NCBI RefSeq assembly: GCF_002214585.1
Contig: NZ_CP014862.1
Location: forward strand, 620,001-684,000
Source: Thermococcus profundus
GTDB taxonomy: Archaea > Methanobacteriota_B > Thermococci > Thermococcales > Thermococcaceae
Length of the DNA: 64,000 nt
Direction: 5' to 3'
A model generated the notes under the pieces. The model saw only the letters and a list, made by a program, of their open reading frames with translations, did not search any database and was not told where the DNA came from. This document shows, in pieces, positions 34,801-44,012 of the stretch (its first letter is position 1; every line of letters begins with the position of its first letter). A program made the position numbers and the translations under genes.

Positions 34801-35541
34801 ATGAAGCCCCTAAGAGACAGCCCCCAAAAGAGGAGGATCCTAGAATTCCTACGGAAGAACGACACCGTCAGCGGGGAACTTATAGGGAGGGAGCTGGGGA
34901 TATCGAGAACCGCCGTTTGGAAGCACGTTGAGGAGCTCAAGGAGCTGGGATACGGGATAGAATCCACTTCCATTGGGTACCGGCTCGTTTACGATCCGGG
35001 AATACCTTACCCCTGGGAACTGGACGTTGAGTCGGTTTACTACAGGGTTACGAGGTCGACCATGGATGAAGCAAGAAAACTGGCGGAAAAAGGCTCTCCC
35101 TCGGGTCTCTTCGTGATAGCTGGGGAGCAGAGAAGCGGAAAGGGAAGGAGGGGTAGGGGGTGGCACTCACCTCCGGGGGGACTGTACTTTTCCCTGATCC
35201 TCAGGCCTGGTATGCCCATGGAGGACGTTAGAAGAGTTGAAGAGTCGGCGCTTCTGGCCGTTGAAGGATTCATGAACTCCCTCGGTCTGAATGCGGACGC
35301 ATCTCGGAGGGGGATTATTGTAAATGGAAGAAAGATCGGGGGGATTCTAACTGAGGCCTACGGGGAGGTCGATGAGGTCAGGTTCGTGATCCTGGGGGTG
35401 GGCATCAACGTGAACAACCCCGTGCCAGAGGGGGCAACCTCCCTGTCCCTGGAGCTAGGGAAAAGTCCCAGCCTCCTTGAAGTTGCAAGGAGTCTGTTCG
35501 GGGTTCTGCTCAAAGAGCTGTCGTGGGCGGTGGGAGGGTGA
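34801..35541 (+). CDS. birA: Bifunctional biotin-protein ligase and repressor BirA
   Basis: The 246-residue protein has an N-terminal winged helix (LRKNDTVSGELIGRELGISRTAVWKHVEELKE, residues 14-45) and a ligase domain with GRRGRGWHSPPGGLYFSL. It attaches biotin to carboxylase proteins and binds DNA as a biotinyl-AMP sensor. The ATG at 34801 lies about 25 bases from the TATA box, so the message is leaderless. The last bases overlap the ecfA start (GTGA). Confidence 0.9.
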   Translation: MKPLRDSPQKRRILEFLRKNDTVSGELIGRELGISRTAVWKHVEELKELGYGIESTSIGYRLVYDPGIPYPWELDVESVYYRVTRSTMDEARKLAEKGSPSGLFVIAGEQRSGKGRRGRGWHSPPGGLYFSLILRPGMPMEDVRRVEESALLAVEGFMNSLGLNADASRRGIIVNGRKIGGILTEAYGEVDEVRFVILGVGINVNNPVPEGATSLSLELGKSPSLLEVARSLFGVLLKELSWAVGG

Positions 35542-36332
35542 TAGAGTTCATTGACGTCAGTTATAGGTACCCGGACGGCACGGAGGCTCTGAAGAACGTC
35601 TCCCTCTCCATCGGAAAGGGGGTGACAGCCCTCCTCGGACCCAACGGGAGCGGAAAAACTACGCTTGCCCTCCACATGAACGGGATCCTGAAGCCTACGA
35701 AAGGGACTGTTCTCGTCAACGGGACAGACACGAGGAAGGCCAAGGCGGCCGAGCTTAGTAAGGTGGTTGGCTACGTCTTTCAGAATCCTGAGAGGATGTT
35801 CTTTGAGGAGACCGTGCTCAGGGAGGCCGCCTTCGGTCCTTCAAACCTCCAGTTGCCGCGGGAAGAGGTGCTGGAGAGGGCTTTCTCAGCGCTTAGGGCC
35901 CTTGGACTCGATGGTTACGAGGAGAGAAACCCGCTCTCCCTGAGCGGCGGTGAGCAGAAGAGGCTTGCAATAGCCTCGGTTCTTGCCATGGATCCTGAGT
36001 ACATTGTTGTGGACGAACCCCTGGCCGGCCTCGACTGGAATGGAAGAACCGAGGTAATCCACGCCCTCCGAGAACTCGCGAAAAGGGGGCGGGGCGTGGT
36101 CGTTATAACCCACGATGCCGAGCTCGCCCTGGAGCTGGCTGAGAGGATCGTTCTGATGGATAAGGGAAGGATGGTTTTCGAGGGGAGCGTGGGGGAGTTT
36201 CTTGCCATGGATCTTGAAAAATACGGAGTGAAAACCCCTGATTTCCTGAGGATATCGAGGGAGCTCGGACTCGGCTCGGTTAGGAGCGTTTCGGAACTCC
36301 TGGAACTTTTAAGGGGGAGGACGTTGGGATGA
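35538..36332 (+). CDS. ecfA: ECF transporter ATPase (BioM-like)
   Basis: The 264-residue ATPase has Walker A GPNGSGKTT, signature LSGGEQKRLAIA and Walker B YIVVDEPLAGLD. It starts at GTG 35538, which overlaps the birA stop. GGTGGGAGG precedes it, and the upstream in-frame GTG at 35523 is rejected. It drives an energy-coupling-factor importer, here with BioY. Confidence 0.88.
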   Translation: MIEFIDVSYRYPDGTEALKNVSLSIGKGVTALLGPNGSGKTTLALHMNGILKPTKGTVLVNGTDTRKAKAAELSKVVGYVFQNPERMFFEETVLREAAFGPSNLQLPREEVLERAFSALRALGLDGYEERNPLSLSGGEQKRLAIASVLAMDPEYIVVDEPLAGLDWNGRTEVIHALRELAKRGRGVVVITHDAELALELAERIVLMDKGRMVFEGSVGEFLAMDLEKYGVKTPDFLRISRELGLGSVRSVSELLELLRGRTLG

Positions 36333-37018
36333 GAAGTAAAGGTGGGCTTGGCCTCTCCTCAGAATTTTTTTGTGCGGTTCTTGTCTCAATTACCGCTCCT
36401 TTCATGGGGATGAGGGGCCTCCTCCTGGTTCTGGGCTTTCTGCTGATTGGAATGTGGCTGATGGAGGTTGAGTTCGGGGTTCTTCTGGACGGTTTAAAGG
36501 TAGTTCTCCCGTTTATCGCTATTGCGGTGGTGTTGAGACTCACTTTTGGGGTGGGAAGTTCCTCAACTCCTACTGGGTCCCTTGAGTATTTCCTCAGGCT
36601 TCTCCTGATGTTCCTCCCATTCTTGATCCTGGCAGAGACATCAAAGCCCAGTGAGCTCAGGGACTTGCTCCTGAACCTGGGGTTCCCCCTGTGGCTGGTG
36701 ATCTCTGTGTTTTTACTAATGAAGAACGTGGAGGCCGGTAAGAGGATCCTGAGGGAGGTGAAGATCGCCCAAACCTCCCGGGGGATGGATTTTAACCGGG
36801 GAAACTTTGTGGCGAGACTCTGGAACTCGAAAACCCTCGTGATTCCCCTGGTTGCGTGGGGGCTGGTGAGGTCTGGCGACCTTTCGAGGTCACTTGAGGC
36901 CAGGGGCTTCTCGCTTGAGAAGAAGCCGACGACCCTCACTGATGGGGGAATTGGGGGAAAAGATATTCTGACAATGGGAGTGATGCTTCTTATCCTTGCA
37001 ATAGCTCTAAAACTGTAA
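36329..37018 (+). CDS. ecfT: ECF transporter transmembrane protein EcfT (BioN-like)
   Basis: The 229-residue membrane protein has about five helices and a cytosolic region with the two Ala-Arg-Gly-type motifs (SRGMDF and SLEARGF) that contact the ATPase. It overlaps ecfA by four bases (ATGA). With birA and ecfA it forms one operon, and with BioY it forms a complete biotin importer (AT-S type with one ATPase). Confidence 0.85.
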   Translation: MRSKGGLGLSSEFFCAVLVSITAPFMGMRGLLLVLGFLLIGMWLMEVEFGVLLDGLKVVLPFIAIAVVLRLTFGVGSSSTPTGSLEYFLRLLLMFLPFLILAETSKPSELRDLLLNLGFPLWLVISVFLLMKNVEAGKRILREVKIAQTSRGMDFNRGNFVARLWNSKTLVIPLVAWGLVRSGDLSRSLEARGFSLEKKPTTLTDGGIGGKDILTMGVMLLILAIALKL

Positions 37019-37049
37019 AAGAGAAGTGCAATTAAAAGATAGAGCTGGA

Positions 37050-37634
37050 TCACTTAGTCTTGCCCTTGTTGGCCCTTACGCTGGGCCTGACCTTCTCGGC
37101 ACCCTTACCCTTGTTCCTAAGTCCCCTGCTCTTCCTGCCGGCGCTGGTGAGGCCGCGGAAGACGCGTCCCTTGTGGGCCTTGCCGGCTATCCAGTTGATC
37201 TTCGGGTCGCTCTTGATGACCGGGTGGTGCGGATCAACGAGAATGACCTCGAACCACTTGTACATACCGTCCTCTCCGACCCAGTAGGAGTTGAGAACCT
37301 CAAGGTTCGGGTACTTTCTAGCTGCTTTCTCCTCGGCTATCCACTGGAGGCTCTTCTTCGGTGAGTACTTGACCATACCCATCTTGCTCGGCTTCCTGCC
37401 GCCCTTCCACCTAGGCCTCTTTCTGCCGCCCTTCCTAACCCTGACGCGGACGATGACGTAGCCCTGCTTGGCCTGGTAACCGAGGCTCCTAGCGCGGTCG
37501 AGCCTCGTCGGCCTCTCGGCGCGGACGACGACCGGCTCTCTCCTCCACTTTATCATCCTGACCTTGAGAAGGTCCCCAACGTAGCTCTTCTTCGGGCTCT
37601 TCCAGGCTTCCCTAATGTACTTGTACATGCTCAT
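37050..37634 (-). CDS. rpl15e: Ribosomal protein eL15
   Basis: This 194-residue basic ribosomal protein is clear from [51 protein letters not shown] and [21 protein letters not shown]. It binds 23S rRNA in the large subunit. The ATG at 37634 follows GAGGTGAACGAG. In related Thermococcales this gene lies next to the RNase P protein 3 pair; here the biotin locus lies in between. A TATA-like stretch lies at about 37727-37734 and the leader is G+C-rich. Confidence 0.95.
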   Translation of the reverse strand: MSMYKYIREAWKSPKKSYVGDLLKVRMIKWRREPVVVRAERPTRLDRARSLGYQAKQGYVIVRVRVRKGGRKRPRWKGGRKPSKMGMVKYSPKKSLQWIAEEKAARKYPNLEVLNSYWVGEDGMYKWFEVILVDPHHPVIKSDPKINWIAGKAHKGRVFRGLTSAGRKSRGLRNKGKGAEKVRPSVRANKGKTK

Positions 37635-37814
37635 CTCGTTCACCTCTTCTTCCCTGTTTGTGGTTCTCCCTTACGGGAACATCCCGCGGGTCTGCCCCGC
37701 CTAGTCGGTCGAGGTTGGAGGTTGAGTTTTTAAGGGTTGCGATCCGTGGTAGGATGGCATACCGGGACTCTTGGGGGATTCGTTTTTATGGATGGGCCTA
37801 AATAAGGGGCGGCT

Positions 37815-38387
37815 TTATTTTTCTTCGATTTCGTGGATTCCCCCCTCTTTGGTCAGGTTTTTGAGTTTCTCGAGCTTCATCAGCTTGTAGTCCTTCTCTG
37901 GTGACGGTGCAAGATAGATTGGCGTGGTGGAGTTTCCCATGAACTGCCATGTTCCTATGAGCTTGAAGTAGACGTGATCCCCATCGTCCGCTGTTTTACC
38001 AACCCACACGTCGACGGTAACTCCCTCGAGTTTCTGGTTGAACTGGAGGGTGAGCGTTCCTGTTTCCAGCTCTTCAGAACAGGTTGGATTTCCTATCTCC
38101 TTTCCTGTTAGGAACTTGTACATCTTTCCGTCAAACTCGTATACTTCAACCTGTCCAATTTCGGGGGTTACGTAGGTGAAGGCAACTGAACAGTCGGTAA
38201 GGATCTCCCCCTTGATCTGGTATACCCCCTCATATTCACCGTGCTCGCTCGAACCCCTTTGAAGGGTTACCGAAATGAGCTTTGGAGGGGCAGGATTGGC
38301 CTTCTCCATGATATCCCCCCAGAACACCCCCACCACCAGCACCGCGGCGAAGAAGGCCGTGGCTATGACGGCGACTTTTCGGTCCAT
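37815..38387 (-). CDS. Anchored extracytoplasmic protein of unknown function
   Basis: The 190-residue protein has one N-terminal helix (VAVIATAFFAAVLVVGVFWG, about 5-24) and a soluble domain of beta type with a pair of cysteines (ILTDCSVAF, NPTCSEEL) that could be disulphide-linked. The likely location is outside the membrane. The family is not recognised. Confidence 0.65.
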   Translation of the reverse strand: MDRKVAVIATAFFAAVLVVGVFWGDIMEKANPAPPKLISVTLQRGSSEHGEYEGVYQIKGEILTDCSVAFTYVTPEIGQVEVYEFDGKMYKFLTGKEIGNPTCSEELETGTLTLQFNQKLEGVTVDVWVGKTADDGDHVYFKLIGTWQFMGNSTTPIYLAPSPEKDYKLMKLEKLKNLTKEGGIHEIEEK

Positions 38388-38526
38388 CCTACCACCCTAA
38401 CATGTTCGTCATCCTGTTTGATATAGCTTTTGTGCAGGTAGTTACTCTGCCATGGAATAAAGATGAAACCCGGTTCTTCTGCAAACCTTAAAAAGTCCCG
38501 GATTCATATGAGTCACAGGTGGTAGC

Positions 38527-39234
38527 ATGGACATCCTGGGCTGGCTGGTGTTTTTCGCGTACGCTCCTGCTCTGATCCTGCTTTGGTACTTCTACCATGA
38601 GGACAGGCTCGAGCCTGAGCCGAAAAAGTACGTCCTGATGACGTTCCTCTTAGGTGCCACCCTTTCTGTGGCGGTAGCGTTTGTTGTGGAGGCGCTTCTT
38701 ACACCCCGGTGGGGATACCAGAGGTCCCTCCTTCCTGCGGGGGCGTTCTACATGGCCCTCGTTGCGGGTGTGGTTGAGGAGCCTTCAAAAGCCCTGGCGA
38801 TCCTTTATCCTTTCAGGGCTGGCCAGATGGACGGCATAATGGACGGCGTTGTTTACGGAGTCGCGGCAGGGCTCGGCTTTGCGGCGACCGAGAACTTCCT
38901 CTACGGACTGGGATACGGCCTCCATGTAACCGTGTTCAGGGCGTTCCTTACCCCATTCGCCCACGGCACCTGGAGCGCCATAGTGGGGGTCGGCTACGGC
39001 CTGCTCTCTGAGGGGAAGGCAGATTCAGTGGGGGGCTTCCTCATGACTGCCATGCTTCTCCACTTCCTCTGGGACTACTTCGCCTTCCTCAGCGTTGCCG
39101 TTCCTGCCTACGACATAATGCTGATACTGCTCCTCTTCGTCAACGTCGCCATCCTGAGGTACCTCCTCCTCATGGGGAGGGCTGAAGACGAGCAGAAAAG
39201 GTGGTACTACGTCCTGCGGGGTATGTGGAGGTGA
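38527..39234 (+). CDS. PrsW-like intramembrane metalloprotease family protein
   Basis: The 235-residue protein has about seven membrane helices and the three PrsW motifs: GVVEEPSKALAI (EExxK), GLGFAATENFLYG and FAHGTWSAIVG, followed by HFLWDYFAF. These give the glutamate/histidine metal site. PrsW cleaves an anti-sigma factor in Bacillus; in archaea the target is unknown. GGTGGTAGC precedes the ATG. It is followed by a small ORF in the same operon. Confidence 0.83.
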   Translation: MDILGWLVFFAYAPALILLWYFYHEDRLEPEPKKYVLMTFLLGATLSVAVAFVVEALLTPRWGYQRSLLPAGAFYMALVAGVVEEPSKALAILYPFRAGQMDGIMDGVVYGVAAGLGFAATENFLYGLGYGLHVTVFRAFLTPFAHGTWSAIVGVGYGLLSEGKADSVGGFLMTAMLLHFLWDYFAFLSVAVPAYDIMLILLLFVNVAILRYLLLMGRAEDEQKRWYYVLRGMWR

Positions 39235-39238
39235 TAGT

Positions 39239-39460
39239 GTGAAAGATCCGCGTGAACTCGTGGAGGAGGCGCTCTTCGAGGCGAGGCCCTACGTTGAATA
39301 CAGCGATCGGCTCAGATCCGTGATCCTATCGGCTCTTAAGGAGACGGGTGATGTTGAAGAGCTTAAGGCTAGGATCGAGTCCCTTATGGAAAAAGAAAGC
39401 GAGCCGTTTAAAACTGATCTCAGGATATTCCTGCAGAAGCTTGAGGGCCTTTTGGGATGA
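39239..39460 (+). CDS. Small charged protein, downstream of the PrsW-like gene
   Basis: The 73-residue charged helical protein (LKETGDVEELKARIESLMEKE) starts at GTG 39239 with GGTGAT three bases upstream, four bases after the PrsW stop. It has no membrane segment. I do not recognise a family. Confidence 0.6.
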   Translation: MKDPRELVEEALFEARPYVEYSDRLRSVILSALKETGDVEELKARIESLMEKESEPFKTDLRIFLQKLEGLLG

Positions 39461-39628
39461 TATCTTTGACCTTTTCTTTGTTTTCGTCTTTCTGAATGAG
39501 ATTCAAGTCCAGAATGGACACTTTAATCCAAAATTCTTCCCTTGGAGTTGTTAAAACGTACCTTAGCAAAGATTAAAAACCATGAACTAAAAAATCTAAA
39601 CTTGGGAAACTCTCGCGAGGTGAAGAAA

Positions 39629-40315
39629 GTGAGAAGAACCTCCCTGTTGCTCCCGGTTGCTTTGGCCCTCATTGCGGTGGGTGCGGTTCACTTCTTGATG
39701 GTCTACACACTGGAGGAGAACGAGAGTTCTGTGAATTCGTCCCTTGAATACAACATCTCACCTGAGGCCCTTGGTGAAGCCTACGTTTACACGTATCATA
39801 TGAGGGGCTCGGGCTTCATGACGCCCTCTGAGGATGGTGTGGGTATAATATGCCCCGGGAAGTTTGGAGCCTTTTATGGGGTGGACATCAACCGCGAAAC
39901 GGTCTTTATAACGGCTGAGAATTTAACCAACAAAGCCAGGAGAGGCCTCAGGGATCCGTACCTCATAGTTGAACGGATTCTCAAGGATCAGAGATCCAAA
40001 GTGATCAAGGAAGAAAACGGAACTCGGGTTTTGAAGCTGTACTGGAACACCTCCGAGAAATACGGTCCTGAAACTGTTGTAATCCACCACACCCTCAGGG
40101 CGGTGTTCCAGAACGGCTCCCCCGTTGAGGTCTACGAGAGTCATACCAATGAAATCGTAAACGACTCACCCAGTGTTATCGTGGACTACGTGGACACTAG
40201 GTCGGTTTACACCATAAGAAAGACTTACTGTTGGCCCGATATCTTCGGCAGGAATAAAACCGTGCTGAGGTGGTACCTAGAATTGTTGTTCAAAGGAGTC
40301 TCCAGGCCTAGTTAA
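39629..40315 (+). CDS. Membrane-anchored surface protein of unknown function
   Basis: The 228-residue protein has one N-terminal helix (LLLPVALALIAVGAVHFLMVY) and an Asn/Thr-rich outer domain with several N-glycosylation-type sites. The GTG at 39629 has GAGGTGAAGAAA upstream; the longer frame to 39542 crosses the promoter (TATA-like GATTAAAAA near 39570). It is the first of three secreted-protein genes in tandem. No recognised domain. Confidence 0.6.
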   Translation: MRRTSLLLPVALALIAVGAVHFLMVYTLEENESSVNSSLEYNISPEALGEAYVYTYHMRGSGFMTPSEDGVGIICPGKFGAFYGVDINRETVFITAENLTNKARRGLRDPYLIVERILKDQRSKVIKEENGTRVLKLYWNTSEKYGPETVVIHHTLRAVFQNGSPVEVYESHTNEIVNDSPSVIVDYVDTRSVYTIRKTYCWPDIFGRNKTVLRWYLELLFKGVSRPS

Positions 40316-40455
40316 TTGATTAAGAACTCGACTATAAACCTCTACGGGGGAGAGTTCTATTATCTATCCTGCTTTTTCCGAGTATTAAAAACCGAGTCCG
40401 AAAAGTATTTAAATCATCTTGAATGTTCGCCGATGGTATACCTGGGGGGGAGATA

Positions 40456-41334
40456 ATGAAAAAAACCCTCTTGATCTTTTTAATAAGCTTGGTGATCATA
40501 ACAGCCGGCTGTCTCGGAGGGGAGACGACAAAAACCAGCCCGACTAGTTCAGTAATAACTCACTCTGAGAAAACTACTTCCTCCACCACGGCAACCCACG
40601 GAAGTACTGAGGGGCTTACAAAGGGGGACTTACTGTCGGTTCTTGACAACATAACGACAGTGAGGTACACGATAAAAATGACCGGGGACGTAGAGCTAAC
40701 CAACCTGACTTCCAATGAAACTATCGACGGGGAGATCTACTCCAACTTTACTGGGAGCTTCGATCTAAAGAACAGCCTTGGCTTTTGGGATCTTAACATC
40801 AGCGTAAAAGCTCCAGGAACGAATGGGGGAATGGAAAAGGAGATGGGCATGAAGTACTTTGTTAATGGTACGAAGACCTATGTGAACCTTAACGGACAGT
40901 GGTTCAGGGTTAACACTAATATCCCAGCCTTTGAGCATCGGAGAGAAGCTTCCTTGGAGATAGACTACGTTAAGAGAATTCTCAGAAAGACCGACTCAGT
41001 ACTCAGGAAAACTGGGGCCGGGTACGTCCTAGTATCTAACGTCACGTTTAATGACTTACGGGGTATCCAAGCTGAACTCGGAAACCTCATTGGGGGCATC
41101 TTTGGCATGAGGGTCACCACAAACAAGGGGGTGGGTAGGGTGTACTTTGATCAAAACGGAACGCCCCGCGTTATAAAAACGTACATTGACTTCACGATTA
41201 CTTTTAAAGAGGATCTGCGTTTTAGGTACAGAATCCACAAAACAACGGTGATTACGGACATAAACAAAGCCAGGGTGCCCGTACCGCGGGGGATTGAGGA
41301 CGCACCTCTTCTCAACGATGGCTCCTCGATCTGA
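40456..41334 (+). CDS. Lipoprotein (first of two related)
   Basis: The 292-residue protein has a signal and lipobox LVIITAGCLGG, then a Thr/Ser-rich linker to about 55, and a beta-rich domain. The outer domain has the same plan as the protein at 41448: GLTK(G/E)D, then Asn-rich stretches with VNLNGQWF and a KTYIDFTITF ending. It may be a binding protein (LolA/LppX-like fold is a guess). TATA-like AGTATTTAAA lies at about 40402-40413. Confidence 0.7.
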   Translation: MKKTLLIFLISLVIITAGCLGGETTKTSPTSSVITHSEKTTSSTTATHGSTEGLTKGDLLSVLDNITTVRYTIKMTGDVELTNLTSNETIDGEIYSNFTGSFDLKNSLGFWDLNISVKAPGTNGGMEKEMGMKYFVNGTKTYVNLNGQWFRVNTNIPAFEHRREASLEIDYVKRILRKTDSVLRKTGAGYVLVSNVTFNDLRGIQAELGNLIGGIFGMRVTTNKGVGRVYFDQNGTPRVIKTYIDFTITFKEDLRFRYRIHKTTVITDINKARVPVPRGIEDAPLLNDGSSI

Positions 41335-41348
41335 CGCCTATCTCCACT

Positions 41349-41379
41349 TTTTGCAGACTATTTAAAGTAGTCCGCAAAA
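41349..41379. promoter_or_regulatory. Long inverted repeat between the two lipoprotein genes
   Basis: Arms TTTTGCAGACTA (41349-41360) and TAGTCCGCAAAA (41368-41379) pair at 11 of 12 positions with a seven-base centre, TTTAAAG. It lies 15 bases after one stop and about 15 bases before the TATA-like AAGTATTTAAG (about 41391-41401) of the next gene. It could be a terminator hairpin or an operator. Confidence 0.5.
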
Positions 41380-41447
41380 TTTGAATACAAAAAGTATTTA
41401 AGGATCCCTTCGATGTTTCTCTGGTCACAACAGCAGGAGGTAACGCC

Positions 41448-42287
41448 ATGAGGAAGATACTGGCGTTGTTTATAGTGGGGTTTGTGGTCTTTGCAAGCGG
41501 GTGCGTGGAGGAGAAAACCGGGCTCACGAAGGAGGATATCCTTAACGCTTTGGAATCCATAAACACCATGGAATACGGAGAGAACATCACCATAAGCATG
41601 CACGCGAAAGATCCCATGAGCAATGAAACCCTGAGCGTTAGGGAGAGTATTGCCATCCGCGCGCTCATCGACGGCACGAAGAACGTCTCTTTAGTTCGCG
41701 GAAACGTTACAGTCCACGCTAACGGTGATGCTCTGTACATACCATTGGAGGCTTACGTCAACGGCACCAGCGCGTTTATAAACATAAACGGAACCTGGTA
41801 CGACGTGAGGAACATGACCCAGGCATACGAAGAACTTTATCAGGGTAATGCAGACATTAAATACTTGGAAAAACTCATACGGGAGAAGGACATAGAGATA
41901 GAGCAGAGGGGAGACCTTTACGTGTTCAGAACAAACATCACCTTTGATGAGCTCATGAACGTCCTTAACAGGAGCACCGTCCTCCACAACTTGATGGACA
42001 TGGCAAACATGAGCGTCAGAACGAACGAGGGATGGATCGAGGTTGGCTTCAAAGAAGACGGAACACCGGTTTATCTCAAGGACTACTTCAACATCACTAT
42101 GACGTTCCACGTTTCACAGTCGATGATAGTGAACTCCACCATCGACCAGAGCTCCATTAACCCAAGCATTGAATTCATAATACAGGACAGCGAGAGGATA
42201 TTCAGCATAAACGAGCCGCTGAACATAACTAAGCCGCAGGGAGTTGAGAACGCAGAGCCGTTGGTCAAATCACCGTTTGTAGGGTAG
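41448..42287 (+). CDS. Lipoprotein (second of two related)
   Basis: The 279-residue protein has a signal and lipobox FVVFASGCVEE, followed directly by GLTKEDILNALESINTMEYGENITI, parallel to the neighbour at 40456. The outer part is rich in Asn-X-Ser/Thr sites. It has no Thr/Ser linker, unlike its neighbour. GGAGGTAACGCC precedes the ATG. The pair are probably ancient duplicates; function unknown. Confidence 0.7.
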   Translation: MRKILALFIVGFVVFASGCVEEKTGLTKEDILNALESINTMEYGENITISMHAKDPMSNETLSVRESIAIRALIDGTKNVSLVRGNVTVHANGDALYIPLEAYVNGTSAFININGTWYDVRNMTQAYEELYQGNADIKYLEKLIREKDIEIEQRGDLYVFRTNITFDELMNVLNRSTVLHNLMDMANMSVRTNEGWIEVGFKEDGTPVYLKDYFNITMTFHVSQSMIVNSTIDQSSINPSIEFIIQDSERIFSINEPLNITKPQGVENAEPLVKSPFVG

Positions 42288-42399
42288 ATGAGAACCCTTT
42301 AAGAACTTCAACTTTCTATTTTTTCAATCCCCTTTTTCTGGAGCCTCTTGGAATTTCAGGCGGAAAAAACAAGGGAAAATGGGTTTAAGATGTCTTCAG

Positions 42400-42747
42400 C
42401 TAAGCCCCCCTCGTGGCCACTATTTTTATTCCCTCCCACTCTGCAACTACCCGGCCGATCTCAATAGGTGCCTTTAGCTTCAGTCCGGCCAGGAACCTCA
42501 TCAGTTTGGGTATCTTATCCTTCGGCACAGGTTCGGCAGTCTTGACGCTCACCGTTGGGAGGGCGCCCCCTTCAACGGGCACAACGCTCATCACGATCCT
42601 CTTCGGACTGGTAACCTCCTCTATCGCCCACTCCTGACCGCGCGGACAGGTGTGCCCTGTGACGTCCACGATCTTCCCGTTCTCCACTTTGACCTCGATC
42701 GAGCATCCTAGGGGACAGACGATGCAGGTGAAGCGGTAAACTTTCAT
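42400..42747 (-). CDS. DUF1667 protein of the glycerol oxidation cluster
   Basis: The 115-residue protein has FTCIVCPLGCSIEVKVENG and HTCPRGQEWA, so four cysteines that may bind a metal or Fe-S centre. DUF1667 genes commonly follow glpA and an FAD oxidoreductase, as here (overlap of four bases). It probably forms part of the complex oxidising glycerol 3-phosphate. Confidence 0.82.
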   Translation of the reverse strand: MKVYRFTCIVCPLGCSIEVKVENGKIVDVTGHTCPRGQEWAIEEVTSPKRIVMSVVPVEGGALPTVSVKTAEPVPKDKIPKLMRFLAGLKLKAPIEIGRVVAEWEGIKIVATRGA

Positions 42748-44012
42748 GCCCCCACCACCTCGACGGTGAGCTTTTCTCCAGCCTTCTGGATTTCCTCCGC
42801 CTTAAGCTTCAGCCTTATCATCTCGGCCGGCTTCACCACTGGTAGGCGGAGGCGCTTCCCTATCTCCGGAACCCTTACCTCGACGTCCTCCATCGGCCTT
42901 GCAACGCGAAGGTAGAGGTGTACATCGCGGTCGCCGCTTAGGTAGTGCGGAGCTATTAGGCGTACGTTCTCACCCTTCTCCACCTTCACCCAATTCCTGC
43001 TCTCTATTCCTCCCTTATCAATGAACTCTTTGGCAGCTTCGGCGGCAAGTTCGCCCTGCTCAGCCACGTAGTCAACGAGGTCGTTTATGAGGAGGGAGTT
43101 TCCGGCAACGAATATCCCTGGAACGCTCGTCTCAAGTCTATCGTTTACGATTGGGCCGCCCGTTGCCGGGTCAATTTCAACGCCTATCTTCTTCAGCTTC
43201 TTAACGCTCGGAACCAGCCCTGCGGATATGACCAGGGTGTCTGCCTCGATCCAGAACTCGCTTCCCGGGACTTCGTTGAAGTTCTCGTCCACTTTAACCA
43301 CTTTGACCCTCTGGACTCTTCCCCTTCCGCGGACTTCAACGACCTTATGGCTCAGGTAGAGCGGGATGTTGAAGTCCTTCAGTATCATCACGTTCCTTGC
43401 AAGGCCTCCCGGATAGGGCATGAGCTCAACGACGGCCTTAACCTTCGCGCCCTCGAGGGCAAACCTCCGCGCCATTATCAAGCCGACATCACCGGAGCCG
43501 ACTATCACAATCTCCTTGCCCGGAAGGATGCCGTAAACATCCATGAGGGTTTGGGCCTCTCCGGCTGTGTAAATTCCTGCAACGCGGTCTCCGACTATGC
43601 CGATCTCGAAGGCGTGCCTCTCCCTCGCTCCGGCCGCGTAGATGATCGCCTTCGCCCAGGCCTGATAAACTCCAGCGGGCGAGGTGAAAATCACAACCTT
43701 CTCAAGGTCGGAGTAGTTCCTTATCTCAAGAACCCTGGAAGAGGTTCTGTACTCAACGCCGAGCTCTACCATTCTCCTCGCCAGCCTCGACGCAAACTCC
43801 GGCCCGGTCAGCTCCTCCTTGAAGTAGTGGAGGCCGAAGCCGGGGTGTATGCACTGCGGGAGGATTCCGCCCAAGTAATCGTTCTCATCGAGGAGGAGCA
43901 CGTTGAGTCCGAGCTCCTTGGCTTTTACGGCAGCTGCCATTCCAGCTGGGCCGCCGCCTATGACAACGACGTCGTAGGAAAGCATTGGAATCTGCGGCAT
44001 CGGCTCCATCAT
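42744..44012 (-). CDS. FAD/NAD(P)-binding oxidoreductase of the glycerol cluster
   Basis: The 422-residue flavoprotein has the FAD motif DVVVIGGGPAGMAAAVKA, the NAD(P)H motif EIVIVGSGDVGLIMARR and a late SVPGIFVAGNSLLIND motif. It lies between glpA and the DUF1667 gene with overlapping ends, so it is likely the reductase partner that passes electrons from glycerol 3-phosphate to an acceptor. Tandem ATG codons at 44012 and 44009 are both possible starts. Confidence 0.87.
   Translation of the reverse strand: MMEPMPQIPMLSYDVVVIGGGPAGMAAAVKAKELGLNVLLLDENDYLGGILPQCIHPGFGLHYFKEELTGPEFASRLARRMVELGVEYRTSSRVLEIRNYSDLEKVVIFTSPAGVYQAWAKAIIYAAGARERHAFEIGIVGDRVAGIYTAGEAQTLMDVYGILPGKEIVIVGSGDVGLIMARRFALEGAKVKAVVELMPYPGGLARNVMILKDFNIPLYLSHKVVEVRGRGRVQRVKVVKVDENFNEVPGSEFWIEADTLVISAGLVPSVKKLKKIGVEIDPATGGPIVNDRLETSVPGIFVAGNSLLINDLVDYVAEQGELAAEAAKEFIDKGGIESRNWVKVEKGENVRLIAPHYLSGDRDVHLYLRVARPMEDVEVRVPEIGKRLRLPVVKPAEMIRLKLKAEEIQKAGEKLTVEVVGA

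Noticed and set aside
35523-35537. Earlier GTG start of the ECF ATPase
   Set aside because: It would place the start inside the ribosome binding site and adds MGGGR, not found in the family.
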